The translations under genes and the position numbers were made by a program. From Verrucomicrobiota bacterium (lineage in GTDB: Bacteria > Verrucomicrobiota > Verrucomicrobiia > Limisphaerales > CANJSG01), in NCBI GenBank assembly GCA_947476875.1, contig CANJSG010000004.1, forward strand, positions 1 through 50,647: a stretch of DNA of 50,647 nt, given 5' to 3'. Below are positions 8,998-18,465 of this stretch, in pieces (position 1 is the stretch's first letter; every line of letters begins with the position of its first letter). The notes under the pieces were generated by a model. It searched no databases, was not told the DNA's origin, and saw nothing but the letters and a program-made list of their open reading frames with translations.

Positions 8998-10047
8998 ATG
9001 AACTCCATCCGCTTCGCTCAAGTGTCATCCCGTCACGTTGCCTGGATCGCCATCCTCGTCTCGGCCTTCTTGACGGGGGCGGGATGCAAGCCGGCTTCAC
9101 CGGCGGCCACCGCGCCAGGATTGCCCCCAATGCTCGTCGAGCTGGCCGGCGTGGAGTCGCACGGCCTGACCGCGACCGAGGAGGTCGTCGGCACGGTGCG
9201 GGCGAAACTGCGCGCCGCGGTCGAAGCGAAGAGCGCGGGCCGCATCGAGGCGCTGCTGGTGGTGCCGGCGCAGTTGGTGAAACAGGGCCAGACCATCGCG
9301 TCGCTGGACGCCCGCGAGATCAAGGCGCGGTTGGATTCGGCCCAGGCCGTCCGCGACCAGGCCACCCGGGATCTGGAACGGATCAGCAAGCTGGTGAAGG
9401 ACGGCGCTTCGACCGCGTCCGAGTTGGACGCCGTGCAGGCCCGCCAGCGCGTGTCGGTCGCCGCCGTTTCCGAGGCGGAAACAATGCTGGGCCACGCCCG
9501 CATCGTGGCGCCGTTCGACGGGGTCATCACGCGCAAACTGGCCGATGTCGGCGATCTTGCGACACCTGGCCGGCCGCTGGTGGAAATCGAGGATCCTGCG
9601 CACTTGCGCTTCGAGGCGGATGTTCCCGAAGCGCTGCGGGACCGGCTGGAGCTCGGAGTGAAACTGCCCATCCGCATTTCCTCGCTGAAAGATTCGGTCG
9701 AAGGCGCCGTCAGCGAAATTGCGCCGGCGGCTGAAGCCGTGAGCCGCACCTATCTCGTGAAGCTCGATCTGCCGGTGATCGCAGGCTTGAGGGCCGGACA
9801 GTTCGGGCGTGTGTCCGTGCCGACGGGCGAGGCGGCCGTGCCCCATGTGCCGATGGGATCAGTCGTCCAGCGCGGCCAATTGGAATACGTCTACGTCGTC
9901 GACGCCGGGAAGGCGCATCTTCGTCTCATCCGCACCGGCAAACGATTTGGCGGCGATGTCGAAGTCGTTTCCGGCATCAACGCCGGCGAACACGTCGTGG
10001 CCGATCCGTCGAAGGTGCAGGACGGCCAACCCGTGGAGGCCAAATGA
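8998..10047 (+). CDS. Efflux RND transporter periplasmic adaptor (HlyD/MFP family) lipoprotein
   Basis: Lipobox LTGAGC; VEAKSAGRIEALLVVPAQLVKQGQTIASLD...RIVAPFDGVITRKLADVGDLATPGRPLVEIED. Confidence 0.92.
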   Translation: MNSIRFAQVSSRHVAWIAILVSAFLTGAGCKPASPAATAPGLPPMLVELAGVESHGLTATEEVVGTVRAKLRAAVEAKSAGRIEALLVVPAQLVKQGQTIASLDAREIKARLDSAQAVRDQATRDLERISKLVKDGASTASELDAVQARQRVSVAAVSEAETMLGHARIVAPFDGVITRKLADVGDLATPGRPLVEIEDPAHLRFEADVPEALRDRLELGVKLPIRISSLKDSVEGAVSEIAPAAEAVSRTYLVKLDLPVIAGLRAGQFGRVSVPTGEAAVPHVPMGSVVQRGQLEYVYVVDAGKAHLRLIRTGKRFGGDVEVVSGINAGEHVVADPSKVQDGQPVEAK

Positions 10048-10050
10048 GCA

Positions 10051-10137
10051 GCAGGTGGGAAAGTGGGAATGTGGGCGGGGGAGATGAGAGTCGCCGGCCG
10101 GCCTGCTCACTTTCCCGCCTGCCCACCCGCTCACTTG
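10051..10137. repeat. Interspersed G/C-asymmetric inverted-repeat element (copy 1, intergenic)
   Basis: Contains CTCACTTTCCCGCCTGCCCACCCGCT (10106-10131), 25/26 identical to 11811-11836. The G-rich left half is partly complementary. Confidence 0.75.
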
Positions 10138-10171
10138 CCGCGTCTCGCGCTCCGCAGGGAGGCCCACGCCC

Positions 10172-13100
10172 ATGACACCCGAACTACAGCCGCACGGCCT
10201 CGCCGGCCGGATCGCGCACGCGTTCATCGATTCGAAGCTCACCCCGCTGGTCGTCATCGCGTCAGTGCTGCTGGGCGCCTTCGCCCTGTTCATGCTGCCG
10301 CGCGAGGAGGAGCCGCAGATCAAGGTGCCGATGATCGACGTGATGGTCGCGATGCCCGGCTTCTCCGCCCAGGAGGTCGAGGAACGCGCCACCCGGCCGA
10401 TGGAGAAGCTGCTCTGGGAACTGCCCGGCGTGGAATACCTCTACTCGCAGTCGCACGAGGGTGAGGCCCTGACCATCGTGCGCTTCAAGGTCGGATCCGA
10501 TCCCGACGTGAGTCTCGTCAAGGTCTCCGAGAAACTCCGGGCCAATTTCGACCGCGTGCCGCACGGCGTCGCCTTCCCGCTAATCAAGCCGAAGTCCATC
10601 GACGATGTTCCCATCTTGGCGCTCACGTTCCACAGCACGCGCTACGATCACCTGACGCTGCGCAGACTCGCCGCCCAGGTGGACGATGCCGTGAAACAGG
10701 TCCCCTTGGTGGCAGAGACAACCGTGATCGGAGGAGCCCGCCGTGAACTGCGCGTGCTGCTCGATCCCGCCCGGCTGGCTTCCCGCGGACTCAGTCCGGT
10801 CGGCCTCATTCCGATGCTGCAGCAGGCCAACCGCCAGTTTCGCAGCGGCGAACTCATCTCGCACAATCAATCGGTCATCATCGAGACCGGCGCGTTTCTC
10901 CAGACGGCGGAAGATGTGAAGAACGTGGTGGTCGGGGTGATCAACGGCCGGCCGATCTATCTACGTGAAGTGGCCGACATCGTGGACGGCGCGGAGGAGC
11001 CGTCGAACTACGTGTTCTTTGGCAAAGGCGCCGGTGCCACTACGTCCGCCGAACCCGCCGTCACCCTTGCCATCGCCAAACGTCCCGGAGCAAACGCCAT
11101 CGCCGTCGCCGCCGACGTGCTGCGGAAAGTCGACGGGCTCAAGGGCACGATCATTCCGGCGGATGTGACCGTCTCCGTCACGCGGAACTACGGGGAAACG
11201 GCGGCGGAGAAATCCAACGAACTCCTGCTCCACATGGGCCTCGCCGTGGTCAGCGTTTCCATCCTGATCTGGCTGACGCTCGGCTGGCGCGAATCCGGCA
11301 TCGTCGCCGTCGCCATCCCGGCGACGCTCGCGCTGACGCTCCTCGTCTTCTACCTCTACGGTTTCACGCTGAACCGCATCACGCTCTTTGCGCTGATCTT
11401 CAGCATCGGCATCTTGGTCGATGACGCGATCGTGGTCGTCGAGAACATCGTCCGGCACTTCCACCTGCCACGGAACAAGGGCCGCCCGTGGAACACGATT
11501 GCCGTCGAAGCCGTCAGTGAAGTCGGCAATCCTACCATCCTCGCCACCTTCGCCGTGATCGCGGCCGTGCTGCCGATGGCGTTCGTCGGCGGGCTGATGG
11601 GGCCCTACATGCGGCCGATTCCCATCGGCGCGAGCGCGGCCATGTTCTGGTCGCTGCTGATCGCCTTCATCGTCACGCCGTGGGCGAGCATCCGGATGCT
11701 GCGGTGGAGCAACGGCGAGCGGCGACTGGCCGCACTTCACGCAGGTGAGCCGGTGGGCGGGGGTGGAAGTGAGAAGGCGAACGCCGAGCCGGCGGGTTCG
11801 CGCCCACCCGCTCACTCTCCCGCCTGCCCACCCGCTGCTGGTTCACATCACAGGCCCGAAGACGCACTCACCCGCCTCTATCGTCGTGTGATGAACCCGT
11901 TGCTCCACCACACCGGCTGGCAGTGGACATTCCTCGGCGTCATCACCGCGCTGCTGCTGGGAGCGATGGCCACCGTCGCCTTTGGTTGGGTGAAGGTGAA
12001 GATGCTTCCCTTCGACAACAAATCGGAGTTCCAGGTCATCCTCACCATGCCCGAAGGCAGCTCGTTGGAACGCACCGCGCAGGCCGCTTCGGAAATTGCG
12101 GCCGCGATCCGCATGGAGCCAGAGGTCACCGACTACCAGATCTACGTGGGCGTGGCGTCACCGTTCAACTTCAACGGCCTCGTCCGCCATTACTTCATGC
12201 GGCGCGGCGCCAACGTGGCCGACCTCCAGGTCAACCTCGTCGGCAAACACGAACGCAAAGCCCAGAGCCACGACATCGCCAAACGGGTTCGTCCGGCTGT
12301 CGCCGCGATCGCCGACAAGTTCGGCGCGCGTGTGGCTGTGGCCGAAGTGCCTCCTGGCCCGCCAGTGTTGCAGACGTTGGTCGCCGAACTCTACGGCCCG
12401 ACCGACGAAGCCCGGATGAAGCTGGCGCAACAGGTGAAGGACATTTTCAAAAGCACGCCCGGCGTGGTGGACGTGGATTCGTATGTCGAAGCCGACCAAC
12501 CGAAGACCCGCTTCGTTATCGACAAGGAAAAGGCCGCGCTCCACGGCATCAGCGCCGAGACGATTTCGCAGACGTTGAAGATCGCGGTCGGCGGCGAGTC
12601 GGTCGACCTGCTGCACATTCCCCGCGAGAAGGAGGACGTGAACCTCGTGCTCCAGCTCCCGCGTTCCGCCCGGGCGCGCCCCGAAGAATTGCTCGCCCTG
12701 CGCGTCCGCAGCGGCGACGCCAACGCCTTGCCCGAGCCCGGCGCCAACCTCTCCGGCCCACCCCTCGTGCCGCTGCGTGAACTGGTGAAGCTCGAAAACG
12801 GCATCGCCGACAAGAGCCGTCACCGAAAGAACCTCATGCCCGTGACCTACGTCATCGGCGACGTGGCCGGCGTGATTGAAAGCCCCGTCTACGCGATCGC
12901 GGAGATGAACAAGAAGATCATGGCCTTGCCCGGTGCGCCCAAGATCTACCACGCCGCCATGCCCTTCTCCGACGCGCAGCCCGCGATGAAGTGGGACGGC
13001 GAATGGCACATCACCATCGAAGTCTTCCGCGATCTCGGCACGGCCTTTGGCGCCGTCATCGTGCTCATCTTCATTCTCATGGTGGGCTGGTTCCGTTCCT

Positions 13101-13528
13101 TCATCACGCCGCTCGTCGTGATGATCGCGATCCCGTTCTCGCTCGTCGGCATCCTGCCGGCGCACGGCCTGATGGGCGCCTTTTTCAGCGCGACCTCGAT
13201 GATCGGCTTCATGGCCGGCGGCGGTATCGTGGTCCGCAATTCCATCATCCTCGTGGACTTCATCGAACAACGGCTCCGCGAAGGGATGCCGCTGGCCGAA
13301 GCCGTGGTGGACGCCGGGGCGGTGCGCTTCCGGCCGATGGTCCTGACCGCCGCTGCTGTCATCGTGGGCGCGGCTGTCATCCTTGCCGACCCGATCTTTC
13401 AGGGGCTCGCCATCGCGTTGATGGCCGGTGAAGTGGCCTCGCTCTTCATCAGCCGCATGGCGGTGCCGGTGCTCTACTTCATGGCCAACTCGTCGAAGCA
13501 CGCCAAAGCATCCAAACCAGAAGCGTGA
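10172..13528 (+). CDS. Efflux RND transporter permease subunit
   Basis: 1118 aa. Typical AcrB-family segments, including [19 protein letters not shown] and [12 protein letters not shown]; next to the MFP gene. Confidence 0.95.
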   Translation: MTPELQPHGLAGRIAHAFIDSKLTPLVVIASVLLGAFALFMLPREEEPQIKVPMIDVMVAMPGFSAQEVEERATRPMEKLLWELPGVEYLYSQSHEGEALTIVRFKVGSDPDVSLVKVSEKLRANFDRVPHGVAFPLIKPKSIDDVPILALTFHSTRYDHLTLRRLAAQVDDAVKQVPLVAETTVIGGARRELRVLLDPARLASRGLSPVGLIPMLQQANRQFRSGELISHNQSVIIETGAFLQTAEDVKNVVVGVINGRPIYLREVADIVDGAEEPSNYVFFGKGAGATTSAEPAVTLAIAKRPGANAIAVAADVLRKVDGLKGTIIPADVTVSVTRNYGETAAEKSNELLLHMGLAVVSVSILIWLTLGWRESGIVAVAIPATLALTLLVFYLYGFTLNRITLFALIFSIGILVDDAIVVVENIVRHFHLPRNKGRPWNTIAVEAVSEVGNPTILATFAVIAAVLPMAFVGGLMGPYMRPIPIGASAAMFWSLLIAFIVTPWASIRMLRWSNGERRLAALHAGEPVGGGGSEKANAEPAGSRPPAHSPACPPAAGSHHRPEDALTRLYRRVMNPLLHHTGWQWTFLGVITALLLGAMATVAFGWVKVKMLPFDNKSEFQVILTMPEGSSLERTAQAASEIAAAIRMEPEVTDYQIYVGVASPFNFNGLVRHYFMRRGANVADLQVNLVGKHERKAQSHDIAKRVRPAVAAIADKFGARVAVAEVPPGPPVLQTLVAELYGPTDEARMKLAQQVKDIFKSTPGVVDVDSYVEADQPKTRFVIDKEKAALHGISAETISQTLKIAVGGESVDLLHIPREKEDVNLVLQLPRSARARPEELLALRVRSGDANALPEPGANLSGPPLVPLRELVKLENGIADKSRHRKNLMPVTYVIGDVAGVIESPVYAIAEMNKKIMALPGAPKIYHAAMPFSDAQPAMKWDGEWHITIEVFRDLGTAFGAVIVLIFILMVGWFRSFITPLVVMIAIPFSLVGILPAHGLMGAFFSATSMIGFMAGGGIVVRNSIILVDFIEQRLREGMPLAEAVVDAGAVRFRPMVLTAAAVIVGAAVILADPIFQGLAIALMAGEVASLFISRMAVPVLYFMANSSKHAKASKPEA
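11745..11836. repeat. Interspersed inverted-repeat element (copy 2, in-frame within the RND permease gene)
   Basis: Arms GTGAGCCGGTGGGCG (11745-11759) and CGCCCACCCGCTCAC (11801-11815), complementary at 14/15 positions; shares 25/26 nt with 10106-10131. Confidence 0.8.
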
Positions 13529-13628
13529 TTCATTGGCTGGCCCCATTTCTTTGCTTCCAACTCGGTCCGCATCGTTGACTTGGCGAAGCGGTAGGGTCTC
13601 TTCTCAACAAACAAACTTCCCGCGAACC

Positions 13629-14855
13629 ATGCGCTCGAACCAAACGCTCTCTCGTCGCCACTTCCTTGTCCGGGGAGCCGTCCTTGCTGCTGGATTGCCG
13701 GCGCTTTCCTCGCTGGCCGAGGACACGGTCACGCTGCCTTTCGAGAACGGCGAGCGCCCGCTGGTGACGTATCCGCAGAAGCGCCCCTTGATCCGCCTGA
13801 CGTCGCGGCCGCCACAGCTGGAGACGCCGTTCAGCGTCTTCAACGAAGGCGTCCTGACGCCCAACGACGCGTTCTTCGTCCGCTATCATCTCGCGGGCTC
13901 ACCGCCGTCGATGGAGCAACTCGGCGCCGACAAGTTTCGCCTGAACATCAAGGGCGCGGTCACGACACCGCTGACTCTGTCGCTCGACGAGTTGAAGAAG
14001 GACTTCGAACAAGCGGAGGTCGTCGCGGTCAACCAGTGCTCCGGAAACAGCCGGGGCTTCTTCAAGCCGCGCGTGCAAGGCGGCCAATCGGCCAACGGCG
14101 CGATGGGCAACGCGAAGTGGAAGGGCGTCCGACTGAAGGATGTGCTGGCGAAAGCCGGTCTTGCGGCGACGGCCAAGCAGGCGGTCTTCAACGGAATGGA
14201 CAAGCCGTTGCTGCCGGGCACGCCGGACTTTGTGAAAGCCATCGATGTCGATCAGGCAATCGAACCCGACCTGCTCCTGGCCTACGAGATGAACGGCGAG
14301 CCCTTGCCTTGGCTGAATGGGTTTCCGCTCCGCCTCGTCGTGCCGGGCCACTACGGCACCTATTGGATCAAGCACCTGAACGAGATCCAGATCACCGCCG
14401 ACCAGTTCAAGGGCTTCTGGATGGACCCGGCCTACCGCATTCCCGACGACGCGTGCGCCGCCATCGAGCCGGGCACCAAGCCGAAGCACACCATCCCGAT
14501 CACCCGGTTCAACGTCCGGTCTTTCCTCACCAGCGTGGTGGACGGGGCGACCTTGAAGAGCGGGCGGCCGGTGACGCTGCGCGGCATCGCCTTCGACGGG
14601 GGCTATGGCATCACCGAAGTCGCCGTCTCCGACGACAACGGGCGCACGTGGCGCGGCGCCGACCTGGGCAAGGACCTCGGCAAATACTCCTTCCGCGAAT
14701 GGACGCTGCCCTTCACTCCGACGCGCGCGGGACAGCTCTCGCTGCGGGTCCGGGCAACCAATCGCCTCGGCCAATCCCAGCCGATGGAGCCGCTATGGAA
14801 TCCCTCCGGCTACATGCGCAACGTCGTCGAAACCACCACCGTCACCGTCGCCTGA
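13629..14855 (+). CDS. Molybdopterin-dependent sulfite dehydrogenase-like oxidoreductase (SorA/SoxC type)
   Basis: Tat signal SRRHFLVRGAVLAAGLPALS; Mo-ligand Cys region VVAVNQCSGNSRGFF; Mo-co dimerisation-like C-terminus (GYGITEVAVSDDNGRTWRGADLG). Confidence 0.88.
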   Translation: MRSNQTLSRRHFLVRGAVLAAGLPALSSLAEDTVTLPFENGERPLVTYPQKRPLIRLTSRPPQLETPFSVFNEGVLTPNDAFFVRYHLAGSPPSMEQLGADKFRLNIKGAVTTPLTLSLDELKKDFEQAEVVAVNQCSGNSRGFFKPRVQGGQSANGAMGNAKWKGVRLKDVLAKAGLAATAKQAVFNGMDKPLLPGTPDFVKAIDVDQAIEPDLLLAYEMNGEPLPWLNGFPLRLVVPGHYGTYWIKHLNEIQITADQFKGFWMDPAYRIPDDACAAIEPGTKPKHTIPITRFNVRSFLTSVVDGATLKSGRPVTLRGIAFDGGYGITEVAVSDDNGRTWRGADLGKDLGKYSFREWTLPFTPTRAGQLSLRVRATNRLGQSQPMEPLWNPSGYMRNVVETTTVTVA

Positions 14856-14857
14856 CC

Positions 14858-15181
14858 ATGAAGACCCGCCACTCGATTCTCACCCTTGTCGCCGGTCTCG
14901 CGGCCGGTGGGGCGATCTGGACCAACGCGGCCGACAAGGCGTCGGACTCGTGGAAACTGCCCGCCGAAGAGACCCGCCTGAAGCCGGGTGCCGGAGCCGA
15001 ACTGGTGAAAGCCAACTGCCTGCTCTGCCATTCCACCGACTACATCTCCACCCAGCCGGCACTGACGCGCGACCAGTGGAAGGCGACCGTCCTCAAGATG
15101 CAGCAGAAGTTCGGCGCACCGTTCAACGCCGAGAAGATGGATCCGGTCGTTGATTATCTGGTGAAGAGCTACGGCAAGTAG
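14858..15181 (+). CDS. Small c-type cytochrome (sulfite dehydrogenase SorB-like subunit)
   Basis: Signal peptide plus one CxxCH (KANCLLCHSTDYISTQP); immediately follows the SorA-like gene. Confidence 0.85.
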   Translation: MKTRHSILTLVAGLAAGGAIWTNAADKASDSWKLPAEETRLKPGAGAELVKANCLLCHSTDYISTQPALTRDQWKATVLKMQQKFGAPFNAEKMDPVVDYLVKSYGK

Positions 15182-15360
15182 ACGGCCGGGAGGACGTGGG
15201 CACCACCCATTCCTTGCCGTCCCCCTCGGCAATTTCCGCTCAACAAGCCAAGCCGGTCCCTGGGCAATCGACGGGCAGCGCAGGCCCACCGGATCAGAAG
15301 GATGAGGCCGATTCATGAAAGCATCCTCATTGACCCTCCCGGTCGCCGGAGTTTCTTCCC

Positions 15361-15876
15361 GTTGATGCGGATCTGCGCCGCACCCTCCGCGAAGGCCTGG
15401 CCGGCACAGTCATGTCGATCTTCGACCAGCTGGAGGAACGAGACGTCGGCTCGCTGGTCGAGTTCATCAAGACCCTCTCGCCGGGTTGGCAACAGCGGAC
15501 CAACTACGTCCCGGCGGTCGCCATTGCCGATCGGCCGACATGGTTCGATGAGCCCGGGGTATTCAGGGGCCAGGCCGAGAAAGGCCGGCAGGCCTTCAAC
15601 CAGAGGGGCATCGCCTGCCACGGCGAGGCCGTGAGCCCGAGGAGATTGTCCGTATCCTCCTCACAGGAATGGACGGCACGCCGATGATCTCCTTCACCAA
15701 CCTGACGACTGAAGACCAACGCTGGCAGCTCGCCGCGCTCATCCTGCAGTTGCGCGAGAAGGCTTCGACGTCTCGCCAATAGCCGGAGCGCCGATTTTCC
15801 GCTCGACGATCGCAATCGCGTCATGGTTCCGGCGGTCCACGGCCAGAGCATCGCCTTCTACCTGATGACCCATTGA
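15361..15876 (+). pseudogene. Degraded cytochrome c-like gene remnants, frameshifted, heme motif damaged
   Basis: Frame 1: VDADLRRTLREGLAGTVMSIFDQLEERDVGSLVEFIKTLSPGW...GRQAFNQRGIACHG. Then a shifted frame: PEEIVRILLTGMDGTPMISFTNLTTEDQRWQLAALILQLREKASTSRQ-stop. Then a third piece: PLDDRNRVMVPAVHGQSIAFYLMTH-stop. Confidence 0.7.
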
Positions 15877-15930
15877 CGGTGGCTGCGCCGACGTCGCATC
15901 TCCCACTTCACTTCCGCCGCCGCAGCCCAC

Positions 15931-16827
15931 ATGCTCCATCTCATGCCGTGGCAGAAAATAACCCTCGTGGGCGTCGGCCTGCTCGGCGGGTCGCTCGGAC
16001 TCGCCGTCAAGCAGCGCAAGCTCGCCGCCCGCGTCGAGGGCTACGTCCGTCGTCCTGAAGCCGTCGCCGAAGCCGTCCAGCTCGGCGTCGTCGACGCGGC
16101 CACGTGCGACCTCGCGGCGGCTGTCAGCGGAGCGGATCTCGTCATCTTCTGCACGCCCATCGCCCAGATGCGTGCGTTGGCGGAACGGGTGGTAAAAGCC
16201 CTCAGCCCCGGTGCGATCGTGACCGATGTCGGCTCGGTCAAGGGCACGGTGGTGACGGAACTTGAACCCATCTTCGCCGCGGCCGGCGCCACCTTCATCG
16301 GCAGTCACCCCATGGCCGGTGGCGAACGCATGGGAGCCGGCGCGGCCCGGGCGGACCTGTTCAACAACGCCGTCTGCGTCGTCACGCCCACGCCGCAAAC
16401 GCCGAAGACGGCCGTCGTCCGGATGGAGCATTTCTGGCAGGAACTCGGCAGCCGCGTGCTCCGGCTCACGCCTGATCTCCACGACGAATTCGTCTCCCGC
16501 TCCAGCCACCTGCCGCACGTCATCGCCGCTGAACTGGCCAACTACGTCCTGAGTCCGGCGCTCCCCAAGGACCAGGCGCTCTTGTGCGCCTCCGGCTTCC
16601 GCGACACCACACGGATCGCATCGGGGTCGCCGGAAATGTGGCGTGACATCTCCATGGCCAACCGACGCCACCTCGCGCGCGTGCTCGGCGTGTTCATCGA
16701 GGATCTGCAGGAGTTCCAGCACGCGCTGGCGCACGAGGACGTTCGCGCCATTGAAGAATTCTTTACCAAGGCCAAACAGCGCCGCGACGCCTGGTGCGGC
16801 CAAGGCGCGTCGTCATCGCCGGAATGA
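15931..16827 (+). CDS. tyrA: Prephenate dehydrogenase
   Basis: ITLVGVGLLGGSLGLAVKQR, IVTDVGSVKGTVV, FIGSHPMAGGERMGAGAARADLFNNAVCVVTPT. Confidence 0.92.
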   Translation: MLHLMPWQKITLVGVGLLGGSLGLAVKQRKLAARVEGYVRRPEAVAEAVQLGVVDAATCDLAAAVSGADLVIFCTPIAQMRALAERVVKALSPGAIVTDVGSVKGTVVTELEPIFAAAGATFIGSHPMAGGERMGAGAARADLFNNAVCVVTPTPQTPKTAVVRMEHFWQELGSRVLRLTPDLHDEFVSRSSHLPHVIAAELANYVLSPALPKDQALLCASGFRDTTRIASGSPEMWRDISMANRRHLARVLGVFIEDLQEFQHALAHEDVRAIEEFFTKAKQRRDAWCGQGASSSPE

Positions 16828-16889
16828 GCGTGTCCAAAAGAAATCGGAGACCCGAATCCACTCTCAAGAATGAGCACGCCGGGCCTTTG

Positions 16890-17099
16890 GGTGGCGCAGG
16901 CCTCCGGCCTGCACTTTCCGGCGTCCTCGCCGGAAAGCGTGGAGCGGGATTGAGGCGGAGCGGATCTTCCAGCCAGCCGAGACGATGTTTGGTCCGCGAG
17001 GTGGACGCATCCGCTTTTTCTGAGGGGTGGTTCCAGACCGGATCCACAAACCGTTCCGGGCGCGACGCCCGGAACAGCGGGCCGGAGGCCCGCGCCACC
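16890..17099. repeat. Composite cluster of four perfect hairpins in the tyrA-aroA gap
   Basis: GCAGGCC-TCC-GGCCTGC (16896-16912); CTTTCCGGCG-TCCT-CGCCGGAAAG (16914-16937); GTTCCGGGCG-CGA-CGCCCGGAAC (17053-17075); GCGGGCC-GGA-GGCCCGC (17077-17093). Outer GGTGGC (16890-16895) pairs with GCCACC (17094-17099). Confidence 0.85.
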
Positions 17100-17139
17100 C
17101 TGCCGATGTGCGCCCGCCCATCATCTTTTTGAATCCGCC

Positions 17140-18462
17140 ATGCCCCTCCCCGACCTGATCGAAATCGTCCCGCTCACCGCGCCTGTCACGGCGGAGATCA
17201 CCGTGCCCGGCTCCAAGAGCATCACCAACCGCGCGCTCATCCTCGCGGCCTTGGCCGACGGCGTGACCACTCTGCGCGGCGCGCTCTGGAGCGAGGACAC
17301 GCAGGTCATGGCCGAATGCCTTGAGAAGCTCGGCTTCGAGGTGAAGGTCGAGGCCGATCCGGCTGAAGACTGCAACCGCACCATCACCGTCCACGGACTC
17401 GGCGGGCGCATTCCAAACGCCGGCACGCCGGAGAACCCGCTAGAACTCTTCGTCGGCAACGCCGGCACCGCCGCTCGCTTCCTCGCCGCCATGGTCTGCC
17501 TGGGCGAGGGCGTCTACCGCCTCAGCGGCATTCCCCGCATGCACGAGCGCCCGCAGGCCGCGCTCTTCGAGGCCCTGCGCGAACTCGGCTACCGCATCGA
17601 TTCCGCGAACAACAAACTTCCGGCCGTCTTTCACGGAGGGGAAAAACAGAAAGCTGAAAGCGGAAAGCGGAAATGCGTCGTCAGCGTGGAAGAGAGTTCC
17701 CAGTTCGCCTCCGCCTTGATCCTCAGCGCGGAACTTGGCGGCTGGGACATCGGCATCTGCGGAGGTGACGACGAAGAACTGCCGTATGTGGATATGACCC
17801 GCGAACTGGTGAAGGCGTTTCCGAAGAAAGGCGGTTCGTTCCAGATCGAGCCGGACGCGTCGAGTGGGAGCTACTTCTGGGCGGTTGGCCCAGTCCTCAG
17901 CCACTTGCTCAAAATGGACTCCCGGTTGGAGATGCCGGTCACGGTCAGGAACTGGCCTGAATCCAATTGGCAGATCGACGAAGAGTTTCCGCGTTTCGCC
18001 CCAGCCGTTGGCCTCCAAAACCCCACGCCGGTTTCGCGGGCGCGGCACTTGGGGGACAGCATCATGACGGCCATTGTCCTGTCTCCACTTTTGGAAGCTC
18101 CAACAGCCTTCACCGACCTCGGCCGTCTCCGCGTGCAGGAATGCGAACGCGTTGTCGCTTTGCGGACGGAGCTGACCAAGTGCGGCGCCAAGGTCATCGA
18201 GGAAGGCGACACGCTGACCGTGTATCCGTCCGAACTCCACAGCGCCGAGATCGAGACCTACAACGACCACCGCATGGCCATGTGCTTCGCCGTGCTTGGC
18301 CTGAAGGTTCCCGGCATCAAGCTCCGCAACCCCAGTTGCGTGAAGAAGACCTTCCCCAACTTCTTCCAGAAACTCGCCGCCCCCGCTCCCCACGGCCTCG
18401 GCGCCACCATCCTCGACGCCTCCGGCCGCAAACTCTCCGGCGACGAACTGTTCGCCGGCTGA
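17140..18462 (+). CDS. aroA: 3-phosphoshikimate 1-carboxyvinyltransferase (EPSP synthase)
   Basis: TVPGSKSITNRALILAALADG, ELFVGNAGTAARFLAAMV, EESSQFASALILSAEL, ETYNDHRMAMCFAVLGLK, VKKTFPNFF. Confidence 0.96.
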   Translation: MPLPDLIEIVPLTAPVTAEITVPGSKSITNRALILAALADGVTTLRGALWSEDTQVMAECLEKLGFEVKVEADPAEDCNRTITVHGLGGRIPNAGTPENPLELFVGNAGTAARFLAAMVCLGEGVYRLSGIPRMHERPQAALFEALRELGYRIDSANNKLPAVFHGGEKQKAESGKRKCVVSVEESSQFASALILSAELGGWDIGICGGDDEELPYVDMTRELVKAFPKKGGSFQIEPDASSGSYFWAVGPVLSHLLKMDSRLEMPVTVRNWPESNWQIDEEFPRFAPAVGLQNPTPVSRARHLGDSIMTAIVLSPLLEAPTAFTDLGRLRVQECERVVALRTELTKCGAKVIEEGDTLTVYPSELHSAEIETYNDHRMAMCFAVLGLKVPGIKLRNPSCVKKTFPNFFQKLAAPAPHGLGATILDASGRKLSGDELFAG

Positions 18463-18465
18463 GAG

